The notes below the pieces were generated by a model. The model saw nothing but the letters and a program-made list of their open reading frames with translations, ran no database searches and had not been told where the DNA came from. A program made the translations under genes and the position numbers. Shown here in pieces: positions 10,881-21,901 of a stretch of DNA of 64,000 nucleotides (position 1 is the stretch's first letter; each line of letters starts with the position of its first letter). Origin of the DNA: Saccharum officinarum (lineage: Eukaryota > Streptophyta > Magnoliopsida > Poales > Poaceae); the NCBI GenBank assembly GCA_020631735.1, contig CM036225.1:61847183-61911182 (forward strand), written 5' to 3'.

Positions 10881-13610
10881 CCACTCGGGATGGTGAACAT
10901 CCTTGATGAATCTGGCCTCCAAAAGCTTGTGAATCTCCTCACCGATGACCTTACGCTTTTCCTCGTCGAAGTGGCGCAAACGTTGCTTCACCAGTTTGGA
11001 GCCGGCTCAGATCTCCAAGGCATGCTCGGTGACTTTCCTAGGTATGCCTGGCATATCTGAGGGACTCCACGCGAATACATTGGCATTTGCGCGGAGAAAG
11101 TCGACGAGCACGACTTCCTATTTAGGGTCGAGGGTGGCGCTGACTTTCAACGCCATCCTATCTGAGCTGGTAGGGTCGAGGAGCACGAGATTGACGTCTT
11201 CTATGGGTTCGAAGCTGCTAGCGTGGCGCTTGGGGTCGGGGATATCCTTGGCCATACCGTCGAGGTCTACAGCCAAGGTTGTTGACTCCAAGATAGTCTC
11301 TCTGTGCTCGACGCACTCCACGTCACACTTGTAGGCGTGCTCGTAGGAGGGCCCAACGATGATGACACCCTTAGGGCCTGGCATTTTGAGCTTGAGGTAG
11401 GTGTAGTTAGGGATTGCCATGAATTTGGCGTAGCAGGGATGCCCAAGGATGGCGTGGTAGGTCCTGTGGAACCCGACCACCTCGAAAGTGAGGGTCTCCT
11501 TACTAAAGTTCGAGAGGGTGCCAAAGCAGATGGGCTGGTTGATCCTACCGACGGGCTCTGCCCGTTTCCTTGGCACAACTCCATGGAAGCCCCCGACGCT
11601 AGGTCAGAGCTGCGTCCTCTTGATCCCTAGGAGGTTGAGGGTCTGGGTGTAGATAATGTTGATGCTGCTATCCCCGTCCATGAGCACCTTGGTGAGGTGT
11701 GTTTTGGTGATGATGGGATCGACGACGAGCGGGTAGACTCTAGGATTAGGGACATAGTCCAGATGGTCATCCCGATCGAATGTGATGGCGGTCTCAAACC
11801 AGTCAAGGAAGAGAGGGGTTACGAGTTGTACGGAGAAGATCTCTCGACGCTTGCGCTTTCGCTGGCGCGTAGAGAGGCGCGTCGAGGCCCCCCTATAGAT
11901 CAGAAAGCAATCATGGATCTCGGGAAACCCCTCATCCTTATCGTCGTCCTTCTCTTTGGGGTCCTCCTTATTGTCGTCTTTCTTGATGCCCAGGCTTTTG
12001 AAGTATCTCCGGAGCATGTGGCAGTCCTCGAGGTTGTGGTGGTGGGTCCCTTGTGATAAGGACACGACTCTTTGAGCATCTTGTCGAAGATGGCCCCGTC
12101 GGGGAGGCCTCGAGGCCTTTTACGGTCAGCTGCGGTGACAAGGTCGTCTGCCACGGCTTCGCGCTTGCCCTGCTGGTTCTTCTTCTTCTTGTTGTTGATT
12201 CTCTTGGTGCCCCGGTTGGAATCCTTGGGTTCCTCGTCCTTGCGCTTCCCCTTGTCCTGGTCACCACCACAGATGGCGCCAACTGCCTCCTCGCCGGTGG
12301 CGTAGTTGGTGACGATGTCCATCAGCTCATTGGCAGTGGTGGGGGTGTTACGGCCCAACTCCCGAACTAGCTCCTTGCAAGTGGTTCCTGAGAGAAAAGT
12401 CATGATGACGTCGGAGTCGGTGATGTTGGGAAGCTCGGTGCGTTGTTAGGAGAAACACCGGATATAGTCACGGAGGGACTCGCTCGGCTTTTGTTTATAG
12501 CTCCTGAGGTCCCAAGAGTTACCGGGGCGCATGTAGCCTTGAAGTTCCCTTCGAACACCCTCTCGAGGTCGTTCCAGTTGTGGATCTGTCGAGGTGGGAG
12601 GTCCTTGAGCCATGCTCGAGCAGTGTCCGATAGGAACAGGGAAGCTGTCGGATGATGACTCTGTCATCGGTGGCACCGCCCAACTGACAAGCCAAGCGGA
12701 AATCAGCGAGCCAAAGTTTAAGTTTGGTTTCACCGTTATACTTGGTGAGAGTCGTTAGGGGTGGAACCGGATCAGAAGCTGGGTCCTACGAATAGCCTTG
12801 CTGAAGACTCGAGGGCTCAGTGGCTTGGGGGATGGACTGTGATCCTCTGAGCTATTGTAACGCTCGCCCCTGTGCTCGTGGTAGCCTCGAGGTGCTCAGT
12901 CACCACTTCTACACTTGCGGCGTTCGTTGATGTAGTCACAGGCGTCTCGAGGTTTGCAGTTGTTGACGACGTGCTCAAGGACAGAGGTTGCCTTGTTCCC
13001 TTGTGGTGCAGGATCAGGATGAACCGAGGCTTCTTTCTCTTGTTGGGAGGGCTCCACAGGCTGCTCCATGGCGAGCCAGCGGCGCCTCAAGGCGGAACTC
13101 TCGGCTTGTTGCATGGCCGCATTCTCGAAGAGACCTCGAATCTCATCGCGGGCTCAGCGGGCCTCGGGTGTAGATGGCTGGGGCATATTGCGAAGAAGCA
13201 TGGCGACGGCGATAATGTTCTGGCTGGCTCGATTGAAGACTAGGGGTTCACCCGCCCGGTCCTCGACGATGCGACGATTGACGTCGCGAGCTCTCTCTCT
13301 CGCTCCTTCGCCACATGGACGCGTCGTGCACTCCCACTCGAGGGTCTAATAAAGTAGGTGCAGGCGTTCTTGTTCCTCATCGAGCTTGGCCTGCAGTTCT
13401 TGAATCTGCTCGAGTTGCGCTCCCTGGTCAGCTTCAAGAAGTTGGGCTTCATCCCGCGCACCAGGGAGCACGGCGTGAGATGGTGTGGCGTTCCCCCTTC
13501 CAGCGGCCGCCTCTACTTCCGAATTTGACATGATGGCCCCATCAATATGGAAGCACTCGCGGGTCGGATCATAGCTGTCATCGGTAGAGTCAGAGTCAGG
13601 GGGCGCCAAA
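10881..13610 (-). pseudogene. gag: Gypsy gag-protease remnant, right arm
   Basis: From 13609 leftwards: an N-terminal Gag segment with a heptad-rich stretch (LEADQGAQLEQIQELQAKL, near 13380-13440); Gag core with YMRPGNSWDLRSYKQKP (12446-12733) and FLSGTTCKELVREL (near 12370-12403); the lysine-rich linker; a protease region (LMDGDSSINIIY near 11660-11690); and HAILGHPCYAKFMAIPNY (near 11410-11460). The region joining protease to RT lies at 10881-11110. Several frame changes separate these parts. Compared with the left arm, a 222-base stretch near the start of RT (7261-7482 against the complement of 10889-11110) shows about 39 differences, more than the two LTRs show. Confidence 0.7.
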
Positions 13611-14145
13611 GTAGTAGTATGACGGATGCATGTGAGGTCGTCGATTTATAGAGTTGTAGCAGCGGGAAGCAATCGCGTGGTGCTTCGTACTAGGGGTCTC
13701 CGTAGAGTCCAGGTACTCGAAAGCTAGCGTGGATGCCATGAGGTCAAGGGCGAAACATAGATGGTGCCTAGGGAGTTCCTCGTAAGCGCCCATGTTGGTG
13801 CTTATGGAGGAAACATACCCCTAGGCATCCGTGTTCAGCCCATATGGGAATGTCCACGATGGCATTGTCCCTGCTGCCAGAGAAGCCAATCCTGATCCAG
13901 GTGGAGGCGGTGCCACGCTGGACGGTGGGGTGATGGGATGCCCCGTCGGCATCTTATCCGCAGCCAAGCTCATCCTACGCAGGTCCTCACCGAGAGACTC
14001 TGTGTTGGCGTCCGACTGAGGGGCGCCAAAACGGGGCACACCGTCACTCTCCACGAGGCGATGGTGGTGGCTGCGCTGGGCACGCCGTCGCATGACTGGA
14101 CAAGACCGGTGAGAACCGTGGAACCGGCGCAGCACTCCCCCCGGC
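13611..14145 (-). other. Gypsy leader region, left part
   Basis: This is untranslated or degenerate leader upstream of gag. It continues on the far side of the nested element at 24426-24629. A 104-codon minus-strand ORF (13821-14135) is proline-rich and has no family motif I recognise. Confidence 0.5.
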
Positions 14146-16671
14146 TGAAGGGTCGAGATGGTGGACTAGAGGGGGGGGGGTGAATAGTCCTTTCTAAAAT
14201 TAATCGCGTCGGCAAACCGAAGCAAATGCGGAATTAAAACTATCGGTCTAGCCAAGACTACACCCCTCTATCTAAGTTCACAAGCACCTCACAAAGATCC
14301 TAAAAAAGTAACTAAGGTGCTTTCCTTAGCAAGAGCTCTCCTAAACAATTCTAGAGCAAGGTCACACAAACCTATGCACTAGTACTTTAGCAAAGCTGGG
14401 GAGCTCCTACACAATTCTAGTAAGCAAAAGCACGAAGCCACCTATGCTCACTAGCAATGCTCAATAGCAAGGCAACTAATGCCAAACTAGAGAGCGCAAA
14501 TTACTTAGCTACACAAACTAAGCAATATGACTAACAAGGTTACACAAACCAAATTAGCCACGCAACGGGAGCTACTTCTATGCTACACAAGCAAGAAGGT
14601 AACTAGCTAACTACACAAGCAAACTAGTTACAAGAGCAACTACACAAGCACAAGTATATGAATGTAAATACAAGCTTGTGAATCGAAAGCAAACCACCGA
14701 GAAGATGTACACAATGTTGACACGGCGGTTTTTCACCGAGGTTCACTTGGTTGCCACCAAGCTAGTCCCCGTTGTGGCGATACACCCACTTGATGGATCA
14801 CGAGCTAATTGACTATCAAGAGTCAAACCCTCAGCGGGTGCCGCACATCCACTCTCAAGATGGGGATCCTCCAAGCCACGAGCTTTACTAGAGTTGCTCT
14901 TCGCGATCCCCGCGGGGTGAGCACAATCCCCCTCACAAATCCTCCTCCGGAGCCACGCACAATCTCCACGCGTGCTTCAACGGAGTCGCAAGCCACCAAG
15001 CCGTCTAGGAGGTGGCAACCTCCAAGAGTAACAAGCACCACCGGCTTGCAACACGATCACCTAGTGCCACTCGATGCAATCCTCTCGATGCAACGCACTA
15101 GAATCGCTCTCTCACTCGATCCGATGAACACTATCAAGCATGAGTGAGTTAGAGGGCTTCCAAGCACTACCACATAAGCCACCAAGGCCAAAGTGTGCTC
15201 AGCTCTCAGCCATGGCCGGCCAAGGCATCTATTTATAACCCCACGGTCAAATAGAGCCGTTACCCCTTCACTGGGTCATTTTCAGGACGACCGGACGCGC
15301 CGGTCGTAACTGACCGGACGCGGTCAACCGCGTCCGGTCGCCCTGCGACGTCCACGTGTCCCTCAAATTTCAAATGCGACCGTTAGATCCTCCAACGGTC
15401 ACTGCGCGCCAACGGTCAAACGCTATGACCGGACGCGCTGCTCAACCGACCGGACGCGCCGGTCGCACAGCACCGCGCGCGCGAAGCAACGACCGGACGC
15501 GCTCCTCGCAACGACCGAACGCGCTCCTCGCAACGACCGGACGCGTTCCTTGCGATGACCGGATGCGATAGTGCCCGCGTCCGGTTAGAGTCCAGTAAGC
15601 TCCTTCAACGATCGGACGCGTCCGATCAAGTGTGACCGGACGCGCCCCGCGTCCGATCGTCCTCTGCGAACCTCAGTTCCTTCTAGGCGCATGACCGGAC
15701 GCGCTGGTCCCGCGAGTGACCGGACGCGCCGGTTACAAACCCTAACACCCGCGTCTGCGCTGTACTGACCGGACACGTCCGGTCATACCATGACCACGTC
15801 CGGTGCAGCGTCCGGTCACCTCTGTGACCTCCGTTCGCCTCCGTTTCTTTTCCGACTTCCGGCGTAGTGGAAAATAGGCTTTTCAACTCCTCAAAAACGC
15901 CTGAATCCCGCGCTCGCAAAGCTCGGCGGGAGGGAGAGAGGAACCCAAACCCTCTCTACCGCTCAAACTCCAACGCCTTCGCAAATGTGCCAACACCAAC
16001 AAGTGAACACCACCTTGTGCACGTGTGTTAGCATTTTCACAAACATTTTACCGAAGGAGTTAACCACTCAACTTGCCACGCCACTCGATCCTAGCAACGA
16101 TGCATAGTTAGATCACACGAGTGACACTTAGATGACCGATATGCAAACAAGTTTGCCCCTCTTGATAGTACGGCCATCTATCCTAAACCCGGTCATAAAC
16201 TTCTCTACACACCTATGACCGGTGAAATGGAAATGCCCTAGGTTATACCTTTGCCTTGCGCATTCCACTCCATCTCCTCTGACGTTGATGCAACACATGC
16301 ACCAACCATATCACAAATGATATGATCCACTTTATATCATCATGTGACCTTGGTCCATCGATCTTGACCTCACTTGCTCTTCACCGTTGCGTCGGTCCAT
16401 CGGCGCCAAGTCTTGCTCAAGCTTCACCGCCTCGCGGTCCATCGCTCCAAAGCTTCCGACTTGCCCTTCACACTTGCAACCGGTCCATCAAGCCAAGCCT
16501 CATCTTTGATCTTCGCCACCTTGGTCACATGACTCCATGTCATGTCTTATATGCAATGAGCTCCTTCATGACACAATCATCTATGGACTAATTCCCTATG
16601 TATCTCACATAAACACAATTAGTCCACCTAAGGTTGTCACTCAATTACCAAAACCAAATAAGGACCTCTCA
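14146..16671 (-). repeat. Left (3') LTR of the gag-only element
   Basis: In element orientation it starts TGAGAGGTCCTT and ends CGACCCTTCA. Palindrome-rich sequence of the GACCGGACGCG type lies between about 15284 and 15810, upstream (in element sense) of the TATA box. It is nearly identical to 21902-24425, with scattered substitutions and a longer G run at 14168-14178. Confidence 0.85.
15230..15237 (-). promoter_or_regulatory. TATA box of the left LTR of the gag-only element
   Basis: The minus-strand TATAAATA (tatttata on the plus strand) lies downstream of the palindrome cluster in element orientation. Its twin in the other LTR is at 22984-22991. Confidence 0.55.
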
Positions 16672-16687
16672 ATCTCCCCCTTTTTGG
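16672..16687 (-). other. Polypurine tract of the gag-only element
   Basis: Minus-strand ccaaaaagggggagat abuts the 3' LTR. Further similar tracts follow inward near 17242, 17394 and 17584 (plus-strand ctccccct motifs), the multiplied-PPT arrangement known for Sireviruses. Confidence 0.7.
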
Positions 16688-19600
16688 TAATTGATGACAA
16701 CTCTACAAAGATATGGAAATTAAATTCTTTTAGACTTTATGCCACTTATCCAACATTTAAGCTCTAAGTTAGGATTTGGATAAGCACCATAAAATCCAAC
16801 TTGGTAGTGATAACTCTCCCTACATATGTGCTCAAATAGTTTAGTTTCAAGCTTGCACATATGCATAAATATGAAATTTGTGGGAGGGTTAGCACTACTA
16901 AGTGATGCTAAGGTGTATAGAATAAACCTTTGTAATTCGATACCATTTGATAGCTCGATATCATTTGAAAATCACAAGTTTGCCATCATCCTTAGCATCA
17001 TGAGTAGCTAGACATCAAAAATACTAGAAACCCCATGAGATCAACATTATAAGCAAGGTTCTAGTTTTTCATGATAAACACAAGTCTAGCTATCATCCTA
17101 TGCATGCTAGTTATCATATCATCATTCAAGTTCTATAACTAGCAAACATCACACAAGCATGCATGTTAAATATAAAAACTTATGCAATGCTAGCAAGCAC
17201 ATGAATATGCACAAGTCAAATGCAACCAATCAATGTTCATGAGCTTGCTCCCCCTACTTGTGTGCTTCTTTTGTCCAAGAATTTTGATCCTTCTTATTTC
17301 TTCAATGTTGCTCCCTCTTTGTCCATCTTCATGTCCAAACTCATTCCTAAACCTCTCTCTCTTGGTGTATTGATATATCTTTGTTCTAACTTCTCCCCCT
17401 TTGTCATCAATTTCCATAAAGGGTGTACTTCTCATTGATGCAAAGGCTTGCATTGGGGTAGATGGTTGAGACTTGAATATTGCGTTGTTGATGGACATCA
17501 CCGCACATGTTGGAATGACATTACTTGTATATTGCTCTTGAGATACCACTTAGGATCTTTGACCTTGATACCATTAGGTGGGGCTCCTCCCCCTATGTCA
17601 TAGCATGGGTCATTCACTTGATAATCTTGAGCTCTTGTGTGTGAGGGAACTTTCTTTATTTGATGATCACTTAAAGTTGAGGATCACTTGTGGAACCACT
17701 GTCTTGTATAAATGATATCATGTGTAGAAATACCACGAATAAGTGTGTGATACCAATTTGAAGAATCCTCTATCATGGAACCACTTGTAGGATTTATCAA
17801 TATGATCTTTTCTTGAACATTTGCTATCTTTATGAGCACCACTTATAGGATATTACTTGTAGATCATGATCTAGACACCACTTGTAAATACCAATTGAAG
17901 AAATATTTTGAGTCTAGATACCATTTGAAACACCCTAGATATCCATTTGCATTGTTGTCTTGTGCTTGTACCCATATCATTGTCATGAGCTTCTAGTATG
18001 ACTTGAACTAAGTTGATTTGCCTAAGATTCTAAGTCCGGTTTGATCCAATGACAAGCTTCTTCACTTCTCATACTAAGGGTTATCTTGCCAATGTTGTAC
18101 TTGTCACTTGTTAGCAATCCAAACTAGATCAAGTACTTGGGTTCACTAGCTCATGAACAAATTCATACACATACCACTAGATCATTTAAACAATTCAAGC
18201 AATAGTGGTAGGCTATGAATTTAAACATTTCATTTGTTATGCATGATCCTAGTAAGCATGTACTATATGCACTAATCGCATACTAGTAAGGGATGAAATG
18301 ATCATGCACATTGCAATGATACCTTTGTTATATTGGAGTAGAGGATAGTCACATAGATTCCAATTCATTACTCCAATAGCAATGTGAAGTCTAATTTATA
18401 AGCTTGGTGAAGACCAATCATCATAGATAAATCCATTCTTCACCCATATGAAATGAGAACCACTAATAATCAAGTGCATTATCTCTTGAGTTGTGGTTGG
18501 CTTGCTTCATCTCTTTTATCAATGCTTGCATGAGAGAAGTACTTATGATACTAATTTTATAACTATGACTAGCCCTTTTTTGGGTGTTGCTTGCTTTTCT
18601 TGATCAACCCTATTGATTGCTTCAATTAAGCATCTCAAATGTCCTTTGAATTCATCACTTCCATGTTAGCCTTCCAAGCCGGTGCTCGGTTTACCCACCC
18701 ATGGGCGGCAAGCCCCCTCAGCAGGGAGAAGTGACCTCTCTCCAAAGAACCATCCTTGACACTTACTTGAATTGCCTTTGATTGATTGATCTATGGACTT
18801 AACTTGATGAGTAACCTTGAATTATTCTTTAAGTCCTTTTTTTCTACTAAATGATCTCCAATCATTACTAGAACTTGAACCTCATCTTCATCTTGAGTTT
18901 GATCTTCATTTTCAAATTTGAGTACCAAATTTGTACACTAAGTACATTCCACAATCAATGCCCTTGTACTCATTTCTTGTCATGCTTCTAGATCAATTCA
19001 AAACCAAACTTAGGTGCCTCAGACACTTATAAATATGTTTCCAACTTGAGGACCTTTCACTTAAAGTGACTCTAGATCAATCCAATAATTGTCACTTTTC
19101 TGGCAGATTCTGTACCCTTCAAAAAATAATTCATATCTCCTAATGTACAGATCCAAATGCCATAAAATTTGGTGGAGATGTGATTCACTAAGTCATCTAG
19201 CAGCTGTAAAAATTTGAGATTTATTTGACATATAGATTGCTACCAGATTTCAAATCTTCCACCACTGCTACATGCTGAAAACTGCTGCACTATAGCTGAC
19301 AAGATGTACTCTAAAGCCGAAGCATCTCTTATCCAATTCTCATGAAATTTGTACACCATCTTATAACATAAGTCTAGAGCATGCATACCAAAATTCATGC
19401 CAATCCAAGTAGATTTGATCATCCAAACTCAGACTTGATCACTGCTAGCTCAGATTTTCAACTTTGGACAGATTTCAATACATTGAGCAATACTTCATCA
19501 AATATGAATCAAACTTGAAACTAACTTGTTTGAATACTTTCACAAGACATATATCCATCCAATCCACTTACTAAATGTCATCTCATGAATTTATCCAACA

Positions 19601-19975
19601 CAAATCAATTCAAACTTGATTACTTAGGCATTTAATCCATTCAAACATCTCATAGCAAGCAACATTGCATATATATCCAATTCAATCAACTCATATGCAC
19701 CCAAGTGAAATGATCAACAAGAGATATACCTTGGTTAGCTCATGATCATCCAATAGCAAGCTTTTAACTTGAATATTTGCAAGCCATGAAATATATCCAA
19801 TAAATCACCACAATCTTGAATGTTGCACTTGTATGTTGTAGTATTTGGACTCCACTTATTTTGACTTGGCATTGGGATAGAATATGCACTAAGCTTTAAA
19901 ACTTGATTCAACATATGATGACCAATATGAATCCAAATGAATCAAGCCTCCAATGCCGATGGTACCTATAAACAA
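16688..19975. other. AT-rich non-coding interior of the gag-only element
   Basis: In a normal Sirevirus pol would lie here. I find no YVDD, no HHCC or DDE integrase motif and no long ORF in any frame; the longest ORFs are about 120 codons without motifs. The stretch has low G+C and many short direct repeats (for example 'accacttgtag', 'taccacttg') but no structure I can name. Confidence 0.6.
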
Positions 19976-21850
19976 TCATCCACTTTTTGATGGTACCCAA
20001 ACAAGTTTGGGTCCTCTCAAGTTAGGAGCAACATACTTAGGCAAAGCCTTAGTATGGGTAGCGGGATGTTTTGCAATAGCAACAATAGAGGTAACATTTA
20101 CATCCTTTCTAAGCATATTAGTATCATCAATTGAAATATGCTTAGAAATGTTACCTAGGGGACATGAATGTGCCATGTGTCCCCTTTCCCGGCATGAATA
20201 GCATCTTCTCTTTGATTGAGCCTTTTCTTCATTGCTCATGTGATGCTTTTCATTGCCTTGCCTCTCATGAGTTACTTGAGCCTTCCTCTCAAGCTTGGTA
20301 GGACACCCCGAGGCGAAGTGTCCTATATCTTCACACTTGAAGCACTTGATGTGAGCCAAATTTCTTTTCTCAATTTGATTCTTGCTCATCATCTTGATAT
20401 CTTGGATTTGCATTGGATGCCTTCCTCTTCCACCCCTTCTTGTTTTCTTCTTCATGATCATCAAGTCACCAACATCTTCATCATTGATCTTGACTTGAGC
20501 TTGGGGTATCTTCTATTCATCTTGTGGCCTCATCTTTGGCTTCTTGGTTGGGCAAGACTTGGCAAGGTGACCCATCTCATGGCATTTAAAGCACACGAAA
20601 TGAGATAGCTTCTTTTGTTCTTGCTTCTTCATTTTCTTGCCCTTGTTCTTGTTGAAGCCAATGCCACTCTTGTCACCATAGCTTCTTTGAGTCTTTATCA
20701 TGTGCTCAAAGGTGACTTTTGAGTTGTAGCACCTCTCTAACTTGTTGCTCAATTTCTTTACTTCACTTTTGAGCTCATTGTTCTCCTTCAAAATGTTAGT
20801 CTCACAAGACGTAGAAGTAGAACAAGCATATATATGTGAAGAACATGGCATATCTAATAAGTCATCACAAGAGGTGGATACATGCTTTCTCCCTACATCA
20901 CATGGGTTAGTCACATTTTGCAATTGATCATTTGATCCATGTGATGAGCTCTCATTATTTTTAATTTTCTTTAAAAACATCTTAATGAGAGAAGCATGTT
21001 TTTCTAACAATTCCTCATGAGATGCAAGTACTTTCTCATGAGTCAACATTAGCTTCTCATGTGAAGATTTAAGATCATCAAGTAAGCTCTTATGTTCTTC
21101 ATATGAGTTCTTTAGAAAAGAGTTTTCATTTTATAATTTCATTGTTTTAGCTTTCTCATTTTCTAAAGACGTGTTCATGCTAGCAAGTCTACTAACAAGC
21201 TCATCATATGAATCAACATGATCAATCACATTATCATTTGATACCTTTGTGTCACCTAGTGACATGAAGCAATGTGATGTAGTGGATGGGCTTGTAGTAG
21301 CATCATCAAGGCCCGAGCATGAACCAACGTTGTCACCATCAAGTGTGCTTGGGGTAGAAACATCACTTGCAACACTTGATGCATCATCACCATTCTTGTC
21401 AAGTGAACTTGTGGTAGATTGATTATCATCATCACTTGACCATGAGGTGGAGCAATCCTCCACAACCATCGTGTTGTGGTCATGCTCAACATCATCATGT
21501 GCAACCTCCTTGAGCTTGACATCATCGTCATCATCGGTGATAGCTCCATACTTTTCATTGAGATAGGCCCATATTTCATGAGCGGATTTGAGGTCCATGA
21601 TCTTACCAAAGATGCTATCATCCAAAGATCTATACATGATGTTAGTAGCTTGGATGTCAAGATCTAGGCATTTCTCTTGTGCTTGAGTTAGATTATCTTC
21701 ATCCAACACATGAGAAAAGCCTACATCTACCATCCACCACATTTGAGGGCAAATAAACTTAAAATTGCATATCATCCAATTTTTCCACCATGCAAAGTGT
21801 GTGCCATCAAACATGTGAGGACAATCAACATCTAGTCCATATTCCGCCAT
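19976..21850 (-). pseudogene. gag: Gag polyprotein with two nonsense codons
   Basis: One continuous minus-strand frame of 625 codons is interrupted by two in-frame stops, TAA at about 21131 and TAG at about 20513. The N-terminus (HMFDGTHFAWWKNWM) resembles the UBN2 / DUF4219-type Gag of plant copia elements. An acidic Ser/Asp-rich stretch and a coiled-coil-like segment (HEKVLASHEELLEKHASL) follow. There are three CCHC zinc knuckles: CFKCHEMGHLAKSCP, CFKCEDIGHFASGCP and CYSCRERGHMAHSCP. The C-terminus, LVWVPSKSG, mirrors the end of the autonomous Gag (QVWVPKQKA), so this is a whole Gag and not a fragment. Gag would package RNA into particles. The stops may be recent; the frame is otherwise open. 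Confidence 0.75.
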
Positions 21851-21887
21851 CCTCTCGGGTCGGTGAAGACCACAAATGAGAGATCGG

Positions 21888-21899
21888 GCTCCGATACCA
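21888..21899 (-). other. Primer binding site, initiator-tRNA-Met type
   Basis: Minus-strand TGGTATCGGAGC begins two bases from the 5' LTR. It is one base away from the standard iMet complement TGGTATCAGAGC and identical to the site at 38141-38152. Confidence 0.7.
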
Positions 21900-21901
21900 A
21901 T

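Noticed and set aside
15284..15810. CRISPR-like array of short repeats
   Set aside because: Repeats are irregular in spacing and orientation, palindromic and located in plant LTRs; no spacer structure.
16688..19975. Hidden pol in the gag-only element
   Set aside because: No YVDD, protease, HHCC or DDE motif in any frame; sequence is AT-rich and closed by frequent stops.
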